Positions 16,619 to 25,464 of a stretch of DNA of 43,624 nt are shown here, piece after piece. Both the position numbers and the translations under genes were made by a program. The DNA comes from an uncultured Eubacteriales bacterium. GTDB taxonomy: Bacteria > Bacillota > Clostridia > Peptostreptococcales > Anaerovoracaceae. Where the stretch lies: assembly GCA_902801255.1 (NCBI GenBank), contig CADCHO010000025.1, positions 1 to 43,624 of the forward strand. The letters are read 5' to 3'. Position 1 is the first letter of the stretch. Each line of letters begins with the position of its first letter. The notes under the pieces were generated by a model. It did no database searches and was not told the DNA's origin. It saw nothing but the letters and a program-made list of their open reading frames with translations.

Positions 16619-19600
16619 TATTCCTTTCCGGTGATCTCCCAGTCGATGGTTGTATCGATTTCAGGAGTCTCGTAGTTTTCATTATCGTATGTCAGATACG
16701 CCTTGGCAGTGTATCTGCCCGGAGCAACAGCCCTGTTGTCTCTGTATCTGACGGCGATCTGCCAAGGAACTCCCTTCAGAGTGATGTGCTTCTCAGTACC
16801 ATCATATTCGAACGGTTCGTCGTAATCCCAGTGTACTGCAGAAGTATCATATTTAGCTCTGTGTATCCTCCACTTAAGGTCAGGTATCTCTACGGCCTCG
16901 CAGTTGCGTGTATCATAGATGAGCCTTGCTCTTGCAGTGTATGTACCGGCGTTTATCTTGCTGTTGTCAGTGTATACGACCTCGATATCTTCAGGTACTC
17001 CTACGAGCTTCACTTCTTTCGCCTTGTCGTCATAGACGAAGACTGTTTCATCATCGTAGTCCCACTTGATCTCCGAGAGATCGAGAGGCTTCTTGGCGAT
17101 CCTCCACCTGAGTTCAGGTACGGACGGAGCTTCAAAGTTCTCTTTATGTTTGTATCTGAGCTTCGCCTCAGCGGTATATCCGCCTGCATCGACGCCCTTG
17201 TTGCCTACATATGCTTCTACTCTGACGCCTTCAGGCAGACCAAGCAGTCTGACGCTCTTTTCCTTGCCGTTGTATACGAACTCATCCTCGTAATCCCAGT
17301 GGACTTCGGACATGTCATAGCACGCCTTGTCTATATGCCACCAGCATCCGCTTACAGGTGCAGGAGTTTCGAAGTTGACCGGATCCTTTGCCTCTACAAC
17401 AGCCATGGCTTCATACTCACCGGAGTTCACGGCTCTGTTGTTGGTGTAGGTCACCTTTACCGTGTCAGGAAGTCCTTCAAGTTCAACGCACTTCTCTTCG
17501 TTGTCGAACGTGAATGGTCCTTCGTAGTTCCAGTGTACTCCGCTCATGTCGATAGGAGCTTTCAGTATCTCCCATTTGAACGGAGGAAGCTCGCGCTCCG
17601 TATAGTTGCCCGGTTCTCTGTTCACCAGTTTTGCGGTTGTGTAGTAAACACCGGCATCGGTAGCTGTCTCACCTGAGTAGACTACATCGAATCCCTCCGG
17701 GATGCCCGCCAGGTATGGCTTTGCCTCTACTCCGCGCAGCTTCTCAAAGAAGCCGAGCTGACGCGTCTTTGTAGCTATGCATACGCTCTTAGGTGTGCCG
17801 TCGTACATATACGGACCGTCGTAGACCCATTCCACTGCATCAGTGTTCACGTCGACAGCAGCAGGAGCGATGCTCCAGTTGCAGCCTCCGAACGTCGGCT
17901 GCTCGTAGTTTTCCGCATCGTATTTCAGCTCTACCGAAGCCTCGTACGAGCCGGCATCAGTAGCTGTATTGCCCGAATATACCGGGGTGATGCCTTCAGG
18001 GAGTCCTGTGAGCTCAACGGCCTTTGGATTTCCGTCAAATACGAATCCGGTGACGCCCTGCCATGCAGTTCTTGACATGTCGTACGAAGCTTTGCTTATG
18101 CTCCATTCGCATCCGCCCATTTCAGGTGTGTGATAGTTGTCAGCATCATACTCCAGATCCACCGAAGCACTGTAATTGCCTACATTGACTCCGGTATTTC
18201 CATGGTATACAGGCGTGACTCCCTCAGGGAGACCCGCGATGTATACGGACTTTTCGCTTCCGTCATATACGGATTTGAACTCGCCTTCCCATCTTGCTCC
18301 GGACATGTCATAAGCAGCCTTTACTATGCGCCACTCGCAGTCTCTTATAGATGCTCCGTTATAATTATTCGGATCCTTCGGCATGAGCTCTGCATGTGCA
18401 GTGTAAAGTCCTGCGCCTGCTGCAGTATTACCTGTGTATTCAACGCTGAGAGTCTCCGGAACTCCCTCGAGTTTTACTGTTCTGACCTCACCGTTGTAAA
18501 CAAATGCACGTGAGTAATCCCATCTCAGTCTGCGGATATCCGGATCTGCCTTTTCGATCGCCCACTCACAGCTCATTTCTTCAGGGACATTGAAATCCGA
18601 AGTATCGATGCCGAATCTTGCTATAGCCCTGTAGCTGCCTGCGTTTACGGCCGTATTGCCTTCATAGCTGACGCTGACTCCTTCAGGGATGCCTGTCAGT
18701 TGGATCCTCTTAGGCGTACCGTCAAACACGTAGTTTCCGTCATAATCCCATGCAGCTTTGCTCATATCGTAGTCGGCCTTGTCTATGCACCAGTCGATAC
18801 TTATCGGATCCGGAGCACTGAAGTTGCTGTCGGATGTAGCAAAGCTTGCTGTGGCAACGTAATTGCCTGCTCTGTCAGCACTGTTCTCATTGTACGATGC
18901 CGTCACATTCTCAGGCAGTCCATTCAGCTCAACAGTCTTTCTGCTGCCGTCGTAGGTGAAGCATCCCGGTTCATAATCCCAACTGACTGCAGACATGTCA
19001 TAATCAGCCTTAGCGATCTCCCAGTCACAGTCTGCCACCGATGGTGCATTGTAGTTTGCAGGATCAGAAACAGTGAGTATCGCTTTTGCAGTGTAGCTTC
19101 CTGCTTCCTTACCCTCATTGCCTGTATAGTCGGCTTTGATGCCGTTCGGGAGATGCTCGAGCATGACGCTCTGATCTCTTCCGTTGAACACCTTAGGTCT
19201 GTTGTAGTCCCATCTGACAGCCGACATGTCGTAATCGGCTTTCACGATCTGCCACTTGCAGCTCTCGATGACCGGCTGGCTGTAATTGTACGAGTCATAT
19301 GGTATAAGCTCCGCGGCTGCCTCGTATGAGCCTGTATCAGCCGCTGCATTGCCGGAGTAAACCACTCTTATTCCATCAGGAAGTCCTCTGAGTGATACTT
19401 CATGCATTCTTCCGTTATATTTGAACTCGCCTTCATAATCCCAGGAAGCTCCAGACATATCGTATTCGGCTTTCCTGATCTCCCACTCGAGTTCCATAGG
19501 ATCAGGAGTGTTGAAGTTGCGGCTGTCCGCAGCCGTGAATGAAACGCTTGCCTTGTATGAGCCGGCATCACGGGCCGTGTTGCCTCTGTATGAAGGAAGT

Positions 19601-22600
19601 ACGCCCTCAGGCAGTCCCTTCAGTACAACTCTGAACTCACTGCCATCATATGTGAACGGCTTTTCATAATCCCAGCGGACATGGCTCATGTCGTAATTGC
19701 CCTTATCTATCCTCCATGTGAGGTTCTCGAGCCTGGACTTTGTGAGATTGTCCGTATCTTCAGGAATGATCTCTGCAGCAGCTACATATGTACCTGCCTG
19801 ATTTGCTCTTGCGTTGCTGTATTTGACCGATGTGCCTTCCGGAATGTTTCTTGCGGCGACCGTCTTATCAGTACCGTCATATACAAAGGCTTCATCGTAA
19901 TCCCAGTTTACTGCCGATATGTCTACCGGAGCCCTCTCTATTACCCAGTGGCATGTAGCCACTTCAGGTTTTCTGTAGTTTCTCTCATCGTATTCAAATC
20001 CGGCTCTTGCAGTGTATTCACCTGCTTCCGAGGCTGAGCTGCCTTCGTACTGAGGTATGAGTCCGTCAGGCAGTCCTGTCAGCCTGACGCTCTTTGTTTC
20101 GCCGTCATACGAGAAGTCCCTGTTCTCCTGCCACCTGACTCCGCTCATATCGAACGACGCCTTATCTATGCGCCAGTCGAGCATCATGTCCGGGATATTG
20201 TCTTCGTAATTATCGGCGTCCATTACTTTGAACTTCGCCGTCGAAGTATACGCGCCTGCGTCTGTAGCTGTTGCGTTGAAGTATTCAGCAAATACTCCCT
20301 CAGGCAGTCCGGCAACTTTTACAGTCTTAGGGCTTCCGTCATAGATGAACGGCTCGCTGTAATCCCAGTACGCTCCGCTCATATCAAAGTGCGCCTTGTT
20401 TATGCTCCAGGAATAGCCCTGTGGAGCAGGTGCACTGAAGTTGTCATCGTCTGCAGGTGAGAACACGGCTTTTGCGAAGTATCTGCCCGCACCGACTGCG
20501 GTGTTGCCTGTATAGTCAACTCTGACTGCATCACCGAGGTCGTTGATTATACCGACAGTCTTCTCGCTTCCGTCGTAAACAAATGCAGATGAATCAGTCC
20601 ATGAAAGCTGAGGCAGTTTATATTCTGCCTTATCGATCGACCATGAGCAGCCGTTTATCTCAGGAACTTCGTAATTGTTTGCATCTGTCGGCATGAGCAC
20701 TGCGCTCGCGGCATACATGCCTGCTTCAGTGCTTGTGTTGCCGCTGTACTCTACTTCGACGCCCTCAGGAACATTGATAAGATATATGCTGTGCTCATTC
20801 CCGTCATATTCGAACGGCTCGGAGTAATCCCAGCGTACATCGGAAATGTCGATCCTGCTTTTCAGGATCCTCCAGCTGCAGTCTGCAGGGGATGCGACTT
20901 CAAGGTTATCTCCGTCAAATCTGAGATTTGCATGCGCGTTATAAATGCCTGCATCATATGCTGAAGCATTCTCGTATTCGGCATAAACGCCCTCAGGCAG
21001 ACCTTCGAGCTCTACCTTCTTGACCTCTCCGTCATAGGTGAAAGCTCTGTCATAATTCCATCTGACGCCGGACATGTCGATGCTCTTCTTGCCTATCCTC
21101 CAGTCAACGGTCATGTCGTCAGGCGTATTGTAGTTATGTGTGTCCGGATTTACGAAAGATGCGCGTGCTGTATACTCGCCGGCTCTTCTTCCTTCATATC
21201 CGCTGTATCTGACTGTAAGCTCCTCCGGGTACGACACCAGCTTAACGCCGTGTGTTTCTCCGTCGTATTCGAAGTCAGTCTCTTCGCACCAGGCAGTACC
21301 TGACATATCGTAGGAAGCCTTAGCGATCTCCCATTCGTATTCCGCAGGACCCATGAAGCAGTAGTTGCCGTTTATGGAAGCTCTTGCGAGGTATTTGCCG
21401 GCCTGAGTCTCCTCTGCCCCATCGTATTCGACCTCGGCATCCTCAGGAAGATTCATGATGAATACTTTTTTAGGGGATCCGTCATATACGAAATCTTCGC
21501 AGCCTGACCACTCAAGATCAGCAGCGTTGAGTCCTACTTTCTTTATTTCCCAGACGCATGGAGCCACATCCTGCGGCTTCTCGTAATTTGCGCTGTCGTA
21601 ATCGAATCTGGCTTTTGCAGTGTAGACTCCTGCATTAAGCGCTGAATTGTCCTCATAATTTGCAGTGACGCCTTCAGGAAGCCCCTTGAGCCATACGCCG
21701 TGGTTCGATCCATCATATGCGAACGGGCCGTCATAGACCCAGCTCACCTGCGACATGTCGTAGGTGCCTCTGCGGATGGTCCACTCGTGTTCACGTACTA
21801 TCAGCGGCTCATTGAAATTGTCCTGATCGAAATCGAAGTCGATCGTCGAAATGTATGTACCTGCTTCAAGGCCTTCATTTCCTGTATATTTTGGCACTAC
21901 GCCTTCAGGCAGCCCTTCGAGCCACACATGCTTGACGCTGCCGTCATAAGTCATGTCGTCATCTTCCGCCCAGCGTACGCCGGATACGTCGATATTCGCT
22001 CTTCTGATATTCAGTCTTACGGTGTTGGAGACCGCTTCCCCTACACTGTTTGCGGCATGGAGTCTCAGAAGATATCCGTTGCATGATACAGGCAGGATGG
22101 CATTGTGGTTGATCGCACGCCATGTCCCTTCTTCACCCGTCTCACTTATCTCAAGGTAGCCGGTAACCTCGCGGTCATTGACCGAAATGATCTCCGGCAG
22201 TTCGAACGGAATGGTCTCTCCGAATGAGAAAGCTGCCGGCTCGGCGATTTCTCCGATCTTCGGTGCATGTCCCCATATTGCGTAAATATCCAGATCCCTG
22301 TCGACCGAGTTTATCTCAACTCCGGCCGGGATAGCTGCGCCGCTTCCGTCAGGCTGTGAATTCCACATCATGAACTTCCAGCTTTCATCAGGTCTGCTGA
22401 ACATAAGAGCCTCGACACGGTATGCAGAGCCGGGTACTGTTTGTCTTTCTTCGACAAGTTCTTCCGCCTCTCCGTCGAAATTACTGTGGTAAAGCACTCT
22501 GAATCCCTCTACTGCGATCGGCTTTGCCTTCTTATACTTGCCGTATTCTTTCACAGCAAGCCTTCCGCAGTCCGTACTGCCGTCACCGTTTGCGCTGAAA

Positions 22601-23004
22601 CCGGCACCAAGGAGTATTTCATCGAGCTTTGCACACTGAGCAAACATTCTGTTCATATCAGTGCAGCGGCTGGTATCGAAAGATGAGATGTCAAGTTCGC
22701 TGAGATTTGCGCATCCCTCGAACATCGAGTCCATGCGTGTGACATTTGACGTGTCAAATCCGCTCAGGTCTGCCTTTACCATCTTTCTGCAGCCTTTGAA
22801 CAGTCCCGCAAGCGATGCCCCATAAGGGAAGCTCACACCGTTTGTTGCGACCACTGTTCTGATAACGTCCTCGAAGCCCTTCCATGGTGCTCCTTCGTCG
22901 CCAAGATCTGCAGCCATTCCATTGTCGATAAGAAGATTTCCGTTCTCGTCGATTCCCCAGAGACACTCGCCCCATTTTTCTACTTTTTTAAAGTTGCCTG
23001 CCAT
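16618..23004 (-). CDS. giant 2128-residue protein: BspA-like LRR + InlB-like + Ig-like regions + 23 tandem repeats
   Basis: The start at 23004 has AGAGG nine bases upstream; an in-frame stop lies six codons before it, so no signal peptide is being missed. Residues ~65-150 are BspA/DUF285-type repeats (LSGFDTSNVTRMDSMFEGC, then a second unit). Residues ~165-245 resemble an InlB B-type repeat ending DIYAIW. Residues ~250-335 look like an Ig-like strand domain. From ~336 to the end run 23 tandem ~77-residue units built on the pattern DMSxVxWDY..FxYDG..K.V.L.GLPEGV...Y.GN.A..AG.Y.A.A, ending WxIxK, like MBG/YDG-type domains. No sortase motif, membrane helix or lipobox is present. Such repeats are normally extracellular, so the missing export signal is odd. 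Confidence 0.85.
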   Translation of the reverse strand: MAGNFKKVEKWGECLWGIDENGNLLIDNGMAADLGDEGAPWKGFEDVIRTVVATNGVSFPYGASLAGLFKGCRKMVKADLSGFDTSNVTRMDSMFEGCANLSELDISSFDTSRCTDMNRMFAQCAKLDEILLGAGFSANGDGSTDCGRLAVKEYGKYKKAKPIAVEGFRVLYHSNFDGEAEELVEERQTVPGSAYRVEALMFSRPDESWKFMMWNSQPDGSGAAIPAGVEINSVDRDLDIYAIWGHAPKIGEIAEPAAFSFGETIPFELPEIISVNDREVTGYLEISETGEEGTWRAINHNAILPVSCNGYLLRLHAANSVGEAVSNTVRLNIRRANIDVSGVRWAEDDDMTYDGSVKHVWLEGLPEGVVPKYTGNEGLEAGTYISTIDFDFDQDNFNEPLIVREHEWTIRRGTYDMSQVSWVYDGPFAYDGSNHGVWLKGLPEGVTANYEDNSALNAGVYTAKARFDYDSANYEKPQDVAPCVWEIKKVGLNAADLEWSGCEDFVYDGSPKKVFIMNLPEDAEVEYDGAEETQAGKYLARASINGNYCFMGPAEYEWEIAKASYDMSGTAWCEETDFEYDGETHGVKLVSYPEELTVRYSGYEGRRAGEYTARASFVNPDTHNYNTPDDMTVDWRIGKKSIDMSGVRWNYDRAFTYDGEVKKVELEGLPEGVYAEYENASAYDAGIYNAHANLRFDGDNLEVASPADCSWRILKSRIDISDVRWDYSEPFEYDGNEHSIYLINVPEGVEVEYSGNTSTEAGMYAASAVLMPTDANNYEVPEINGCSWSIDKAEYKLPQLSWTDSSAFVYDGSEKTVGIINDLGDAVRVDYTGNTAVGAGRYFAKAVFSPADDDNFSAPAPQGYSWSINKAHFDMSGAYWDYSEPFIYDGSPKTVKVAGLPEGVFAEYFNATATDAGAYTSTAKFKVMDADNYEDNIPDMMLDWRIDKASFDMSGVRWQENRDFSYDGETKSVRLTGLPDGLIPQYEGSSASEAGEYTARAGFEYDERNYRKPEVATCHWVIERAPVDISAVNWDYDEAFVYDGTDKTVAARNIPEGTSVKYSNARANQAGTYVAAAEIIPEDTDNLTKSRLENLTWRIDKGNYDMSHVRWDYEKPFTYDGSEFRVVLKGLPEGVLPSYRGNTARDAGSYKASVSFTAADSRNFNTPDPMELEWEIRKAEYDMSGASWDYEGEFKYNGRMHEVSLRGLPDGIRVVYSGNAAADTGSYEAAAELIPYDSYNYSQPVIESCKWQIVKADYDMSAVRWDYNRPKVFNGRDQSVMLEHLPNGIKADYTGNEGKEAGSYTAKAILTVSDPANYNAPSVADCDWEIAKADYDMSAVSWDYEPGCFTYDGSRKTVELNGLPENVTASYNENSADRAGNYVATASFATSDSNFSAPDPISIDWCIDKADYDMSKAAWDYDGNYVFDGTPKRIQLTGIPEGVSVSYEGNTAVNAGSYRAIARFGIDTSDFNVPEEMSCEWAIEKADPDIRRLRWDYSRAFVYNGEVRTVKLEGVPETLSVEYTGNTAAGAGLYTAHAELMPKDPNNYNGASIRDCEWRIVKAAYDMSGARWEGEFKSVYDGSEKSVYIAGLPEGVTPVYHGNTGVNVGNYSASVDLEYDADNYHTPEMGGCEWSISKASYDMSRTAWQGVTGFVFDGNPKAVELTGLPEGITPVYSGNTATDAGSYEASVELKYDAENYEQPTFGGCNWSIAPAAVDVNTDAVEWVYDGPYMYDGTPKSVCIATKTRQLGFFEKLRGVEAKPYLAGIPEGFDVVYSGETATDAGVYYTTAKLVNREPGNYTERELPPFKWEILKAPIDMSGVHWNYEGPFTFDNEEKCVELEGLPDTVKVTYTNNRAVNSGEYEAMAVVEAKDPVNFETPAPVSGCWWHIDKACYDMSEVHWDYEDEFVYNGKEKSVRLLGLPEGVRVEAYVGNKGVDAGGYTAEAKLRYKHKENFEAPSVPELRWRIAKKPLDLSEIKWDYDDETVFVYDDKAKEVKLVGVPEDIEVVYTDNSKINAGTYTARARLIYDTRNCEAVEIPDLKWRIHRAKYDTSAVHWDYDEPFEYDGTEKHITLKGVPWQIAVRYRDNRAVAPGRYTAKAYLTYDNENYETPEIDTTIDWEITGKE
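16621..21999 (-). repeat. 23 tandem ~231-bp coding repeats (divergent)
   Basis: Each unit encodes about 76-78 residues with invariant landmarks: an opening DMS/DIS, VxWDY, a YDG or YNG turn, GLPEGV, the GN..A..AG.Y segment and a closing WxI followed by Lys or Arg. Unit 3 is the most divergent. Unit 19 carries an insertion of about 20 residues (ATKTRQLGFFEKLRG) between strands. Divergence between neighbours is high, which argues for an old array under protein-level selection rather than a recent expansion. Confidence 0.85.
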
Positions 23005-23017
23005 TATTCTGTACCTC

Positions 23018-23064
23018 TTTTGTTGTTAGAGTTATCTGCTTTTTTGTTGTTAAAGTTATCTGCT
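23018..23064 (-). repeat. two 23-bp direct repeats in the leader of the giant gene
   Basis: AGCAGATAACTYTAACAACA followed by AAA occurs twice, 24 bp apart, differing at one base (complement of 23042-23064 and 23018-23040). The pair lies between the predicted transcription start and the ribosome site of the giant gene. Possible readings are a binding site for a regulator or small RNA, or a simple duplication. Nothing else in the window repeats it. Confidence 0.6.
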
Positions 23065-23100
23065 ATTGTGCTGTCACGAGCACATAATCATACATAGTAG

Positions 23101-23106
23101 ATTATA
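23101..23106 (-). promoter_or_regulatory. -10 box upstream of the giant repeat gene
   Basis: A perfect TATAAT (complement of 23101-23106) lies about 95 bp before the giant gene. The -35 region at 17 bp spacing is TTTATT, a poor match, so the promoter may need an activator or use the A/T-rich context. It sits directly after the terminator of the racemase operon and would start the long block that runs to rlmH. Confidence 0.5.
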
Positions 23107-23133
23107 CTAAATAATCAGCGCAAAATAAAGAAA

Positions 23134-23160
23134 TCCGCAGACCTATTTCAGATCTGCGGA
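23134..23160 (-). terminator. intrinsic terminator of the metNIQ-racemase operon
   Basis: TCCGCAGA pairs with TCTGCGGA in an 8-bp stem with an 11-base loop, followed on the minus strand by TTTCTTTATTTT. It lies 23 nt after the racemase-family stop and before the -10 box of the giant gene. Confidence 0.8.
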
Positions 23161-23183
23161 CCTCTGCTTTATGTTGTATTTAT

Positions 23184-23888
23184 CTATCGGGTAGCTTTGA
23201 GAAGTGCTTCGAACATTTCATCCGCCGGATCAATAATCAGCAGATCAGTCAGTTTTTCGATTTCTTCCTTGATATACGGGAAGTGAGTGCAGCCAAGCAA
23301 AAGAGCTTCAGCTCCGCACGCCTCAAAGTATCTCAGAAGATCACCAATGCCGCATTTATCGACTATTTCTCCCGGGGACAGATCGTCCTCTATCGCACGG
23401 ACTATCGCCATATTGCCGGTCCCTATCATATAAATGTCGGGGTTCGCAGCCATCAGCGCTTCCTCTATCGCGTGAGCCGAGAGATTATTCGCGGCCATGA
23501 CTCCGATGCGGTCATATGCGCTGCCAAGTTTCCTGTATACCTGCAGCGGAGTATAGATCCTTATGTCTTTGCCGGAGTCAATGGATTTTCTCACGGCATA
23601 ACTGTCGAAGTCGAACGCTCCCGAGAGCGAATTGCAGTAGATGAAGAAGTCACTGACTCCATCCTGTATTACCTGATCAAATATGTTATCCATTATCGCA
23701 CGCTTCTCATCGTCGTCCGAATACTGGAATTTCACCTGATCGTCGCAGTCAAGCGCTGCCGGGCAATACAAAGGCATGAAGCCGGGCTCAAAGCCGGCTT
23801 CATGCGTCTTTCTTTCAATGTATTCGACACCCATCTGTGTGTCTACGGGAGTTCCCGCTATGACTGCTATTTTGATACTGTCGCTCAT
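23184..23888 (-). CDS. aspartate/glutamate racemase family protein
   Basis: A cofactor-independent racemase of the Asp/Glu family, 234 residues. The two catalytic cysteines of the family are in IYCNSLSG near residue 85 and LLGCTHFPY near 199. The N-terminal IAVIAGTPVDTQMG replaces the usual D-S-G-x-G of glutamate racemase MurI, so the substrate is not clear. It begins 12 nt after metQ with GGAAGG before its ATG, and is the last gene of the methionine transporter operon. That context suggests a role with an imported amino acid, perhaps a D-enantiomer, but this is inference. Housekeeping D-glutamate supply is the alternative. Confidence 0.82.
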   Translation of the reverse strand: MSDSIKIAVIAGTPVDTQMGVEYIERKTHEAGFEPGFMPLYCPAALDCDDQVKFQYSDDDEKRAIMDNIFDQVIQDGVSDFFIYCNSLSGAFDFDSYAVRKSIDSGKDIRIYTPLQVYRKLGSAYDRIGVMAANNLSAHAIEEALMAANPDIYMIGTGNMAIVRAIEDDLSPGEIVDKCGIGDLLRYFEACGAEALLLGCTHFPYIKEEIEKLTDLLIIDPADEMFEALLKATR

Positions 23889-23900
23889 ATGCCTTCCGCT

Positions 23901-24725
23901 TTAGAACTTAGGCTGGATCAGTCCGTTGTAGTTATCAAGGATGAAGTTCTTAACTGTATCTGACTGAACCGCCTTAACGAGAGCCTGAGTCTTCTCACTG
24001 TTCTCATTGCCGGCATTTACTACGATGACGTTTACAAATGTTTCAGCAGCATCAGAGTCTGCAGTTTCAAGTGCAACAGCATCGTCCTGTGTGAATCCGG
24101 CGCCATTTGCGTAGTTATAGTTGATTACTCCGAGAGCAAGGTCAGGAAGTGATGCCGGTATTGTAGCAGCTTCGAGCGGAACGATCTCGAGGTTCTTTGG
24201 ATTCTCAACGATATCCTGCTCTGTTGCTGTAACGCCTGCATCTTCCTTCAGCTTGAGAACGCCGTTAGCTTCGAGGAGCTGGAGAGCTCTTGCTCCGTTT
24301 GTTCCGTCGTTAGGGATACCGATCTTGTCACCGTCCTCGAGTGCATCGAAGGAGTCCTTTGTTCCCTTGTAAACGCCCATCGCCTCATAGTGTACGTTTC
24401 CTACAGCAACGAGGTCTGTGCCGTTCTGCTCATTGTACTCATCAAGGTAAGGTACATGCTGGAAATAGTTGGCGTCTACATCGCCGTCTGTAGTAGCTAC
24501 GTTAGGCTGTACATAATCATCGAACTCGATGACTTCGAGTGTCCATCCTTCGGCTGCAAGTTCGTCGGAAATCGCATTGAGGATCTCTGCGTGTGGTGTA
24601 GGTGAAGCTGCTACTTTGATTGTCTTGTCTGCGGAATCACCGCTACCGCCGCCACATGCTGTGAGGATGCCGAGCGCGAGTACGAGTACTGCTGCTAAAA
24701 TGCTGAATCTCTTTACGTTCTTCAT
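23901..24725 (-). CDS. metQ: methionine ABC transporter substrate-binding lipoprotein MetQ
   Basis: This is the solute-binding protein of the D/L-methionine uptake system. The start at 24725 has AAGGAG seven bases ahead; an in-frame extension to 24791 has no such site. The 274-residue precursor has a lipoprotein signal ending LALGILTAC, so the mature protein is anchored at Cys24. The NLPA-family body is clear: VAASPTPHAEIL, the YFQHVPYLDEYN segment and IGIPNDGTNGARAL. It lies 76 nt after metI, in the usual metN-metI-metQ order. Confidence 0.95.
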   Translation of the reverse strand: MKNVKRFSILAAVLVLALGILTACGGGSGDSADKTIKVAASPTPHAEILNAISDELAAEGWTLEVIEFDDYVQPNVATTDGDVDANYFQHVPYLDEYNEQNGTDLVAVGNVHYEAMGVYKGTKDSFDALEDGDKIGIPNDGTNGARALQLLEANGVLKLKEDAGVTATEQDIVENPKNLEIVPLEAATIPASLPDLALGVINYNYANGAGFTQDDAVALETADSDAAETFVNVIVVNAGNENSEKTQALVKAVQSDTVKNFILDNYNGLIQPKF

Positions 24726-24801
24726 GTCTTTTCTCCTTTTCTTCTGATTTGTTATCTTAGTTAAATTGTTACCTTTATTATCAACCCTCACGGGGTCTTA
24801 A

Positions 24802-25464
24802 CTAATTGATGCGGTTGTCCATCTTCGCAGCCAGCCTTATGCCGATCTCCTGCATTATCTGAACCAGGACAACCAGTACGATGATCGTTATCCACATAAC
24901 ATCAGGCTGGAACCTGTAGTGTCCGAATCTGATAGCGATATCTCCGAGTCCGCCGCCGCCGAGAGTTCCGGCCATTGCCGAATAACCCAGTATGGTGATC
25001 GTTGCTACAGCAGCTCCGTTCAGAAGCGACGGTCTTGCTTCCAGTAGCATCACCTTGCGGATGATCTGCATATTGCTGGCTCCCATCGCCTGCGCCGCCT
25101 CGATGACTCCCGGATCGACTTCCAGAAGCGACTGCTCTACCATTCTTGCTACAAACGGCCATGCCGCCAGGATCAGCGCCGCTGTGGTCGCCCATGTTCC
25201 GATACCGGTACCGATTATCTTTCTGATGTATGGCATGAACGCTATCATCAGTATCAGGAAAGGCATGGATCTTATCACATTTACGATGAATCCCATGATC
25301 TTGTTGTAAACTGCGGCAGGCTTTATCCCGTTCGGGCCGGTAACTATGAGCGATACTCCTACCGGAAGCCCTATTATGTACGAGACCAGAGTTCCCACCA
25401 GAGTCATGGTCAGCGTCTGTACTGTTCCTTCAGAGAGAAGTTTAAACAATGTTCCTGTATCCAT
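24802..25464 (-). CDS. metI: methionine ABC transporter permease MetI
   Basis: The 220-residue membrane component of the methionine importer has five hydrophobic helices, starting near residue 15 (TLTMTLVGTLVSYIIGLPVG). The cytoplasmic coupling loop is EAAQAMGASNMQIIRKVML, then LEARP, the classic EAA motif that contacts MetN. Its ATG shares a base with the metN stop (TAATG), so the two are co-translated. Confidence 0.96.
   Translation of the reverse strand: MDTGTLFKLLSEGTVQTLTMTLVGTLVSYIIGLPVGVSLIVTGPNGIKPAAVYNKIMGFIVNVIRSMPFLILMIAFMPYIRKIIGTGIGTWATTAALILAAWPFVARMVEQSLLEVDPGVIEAAQAMGASNMQIIRKVMLLEARPSLLNGAAVATITILGYSAMAGTLGGGGLGDIAIRFGHYRFQPDVMWITIIVLVVLVQIMQEIGIRLAAKMDNRIN

Noticed and set aside
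23901-24791. Longer MetQ start
   Set aside because: It would bury the lipoprotein signal 22 residues inside; the start at 24725 has AAGGAG and a normal signal peptide.
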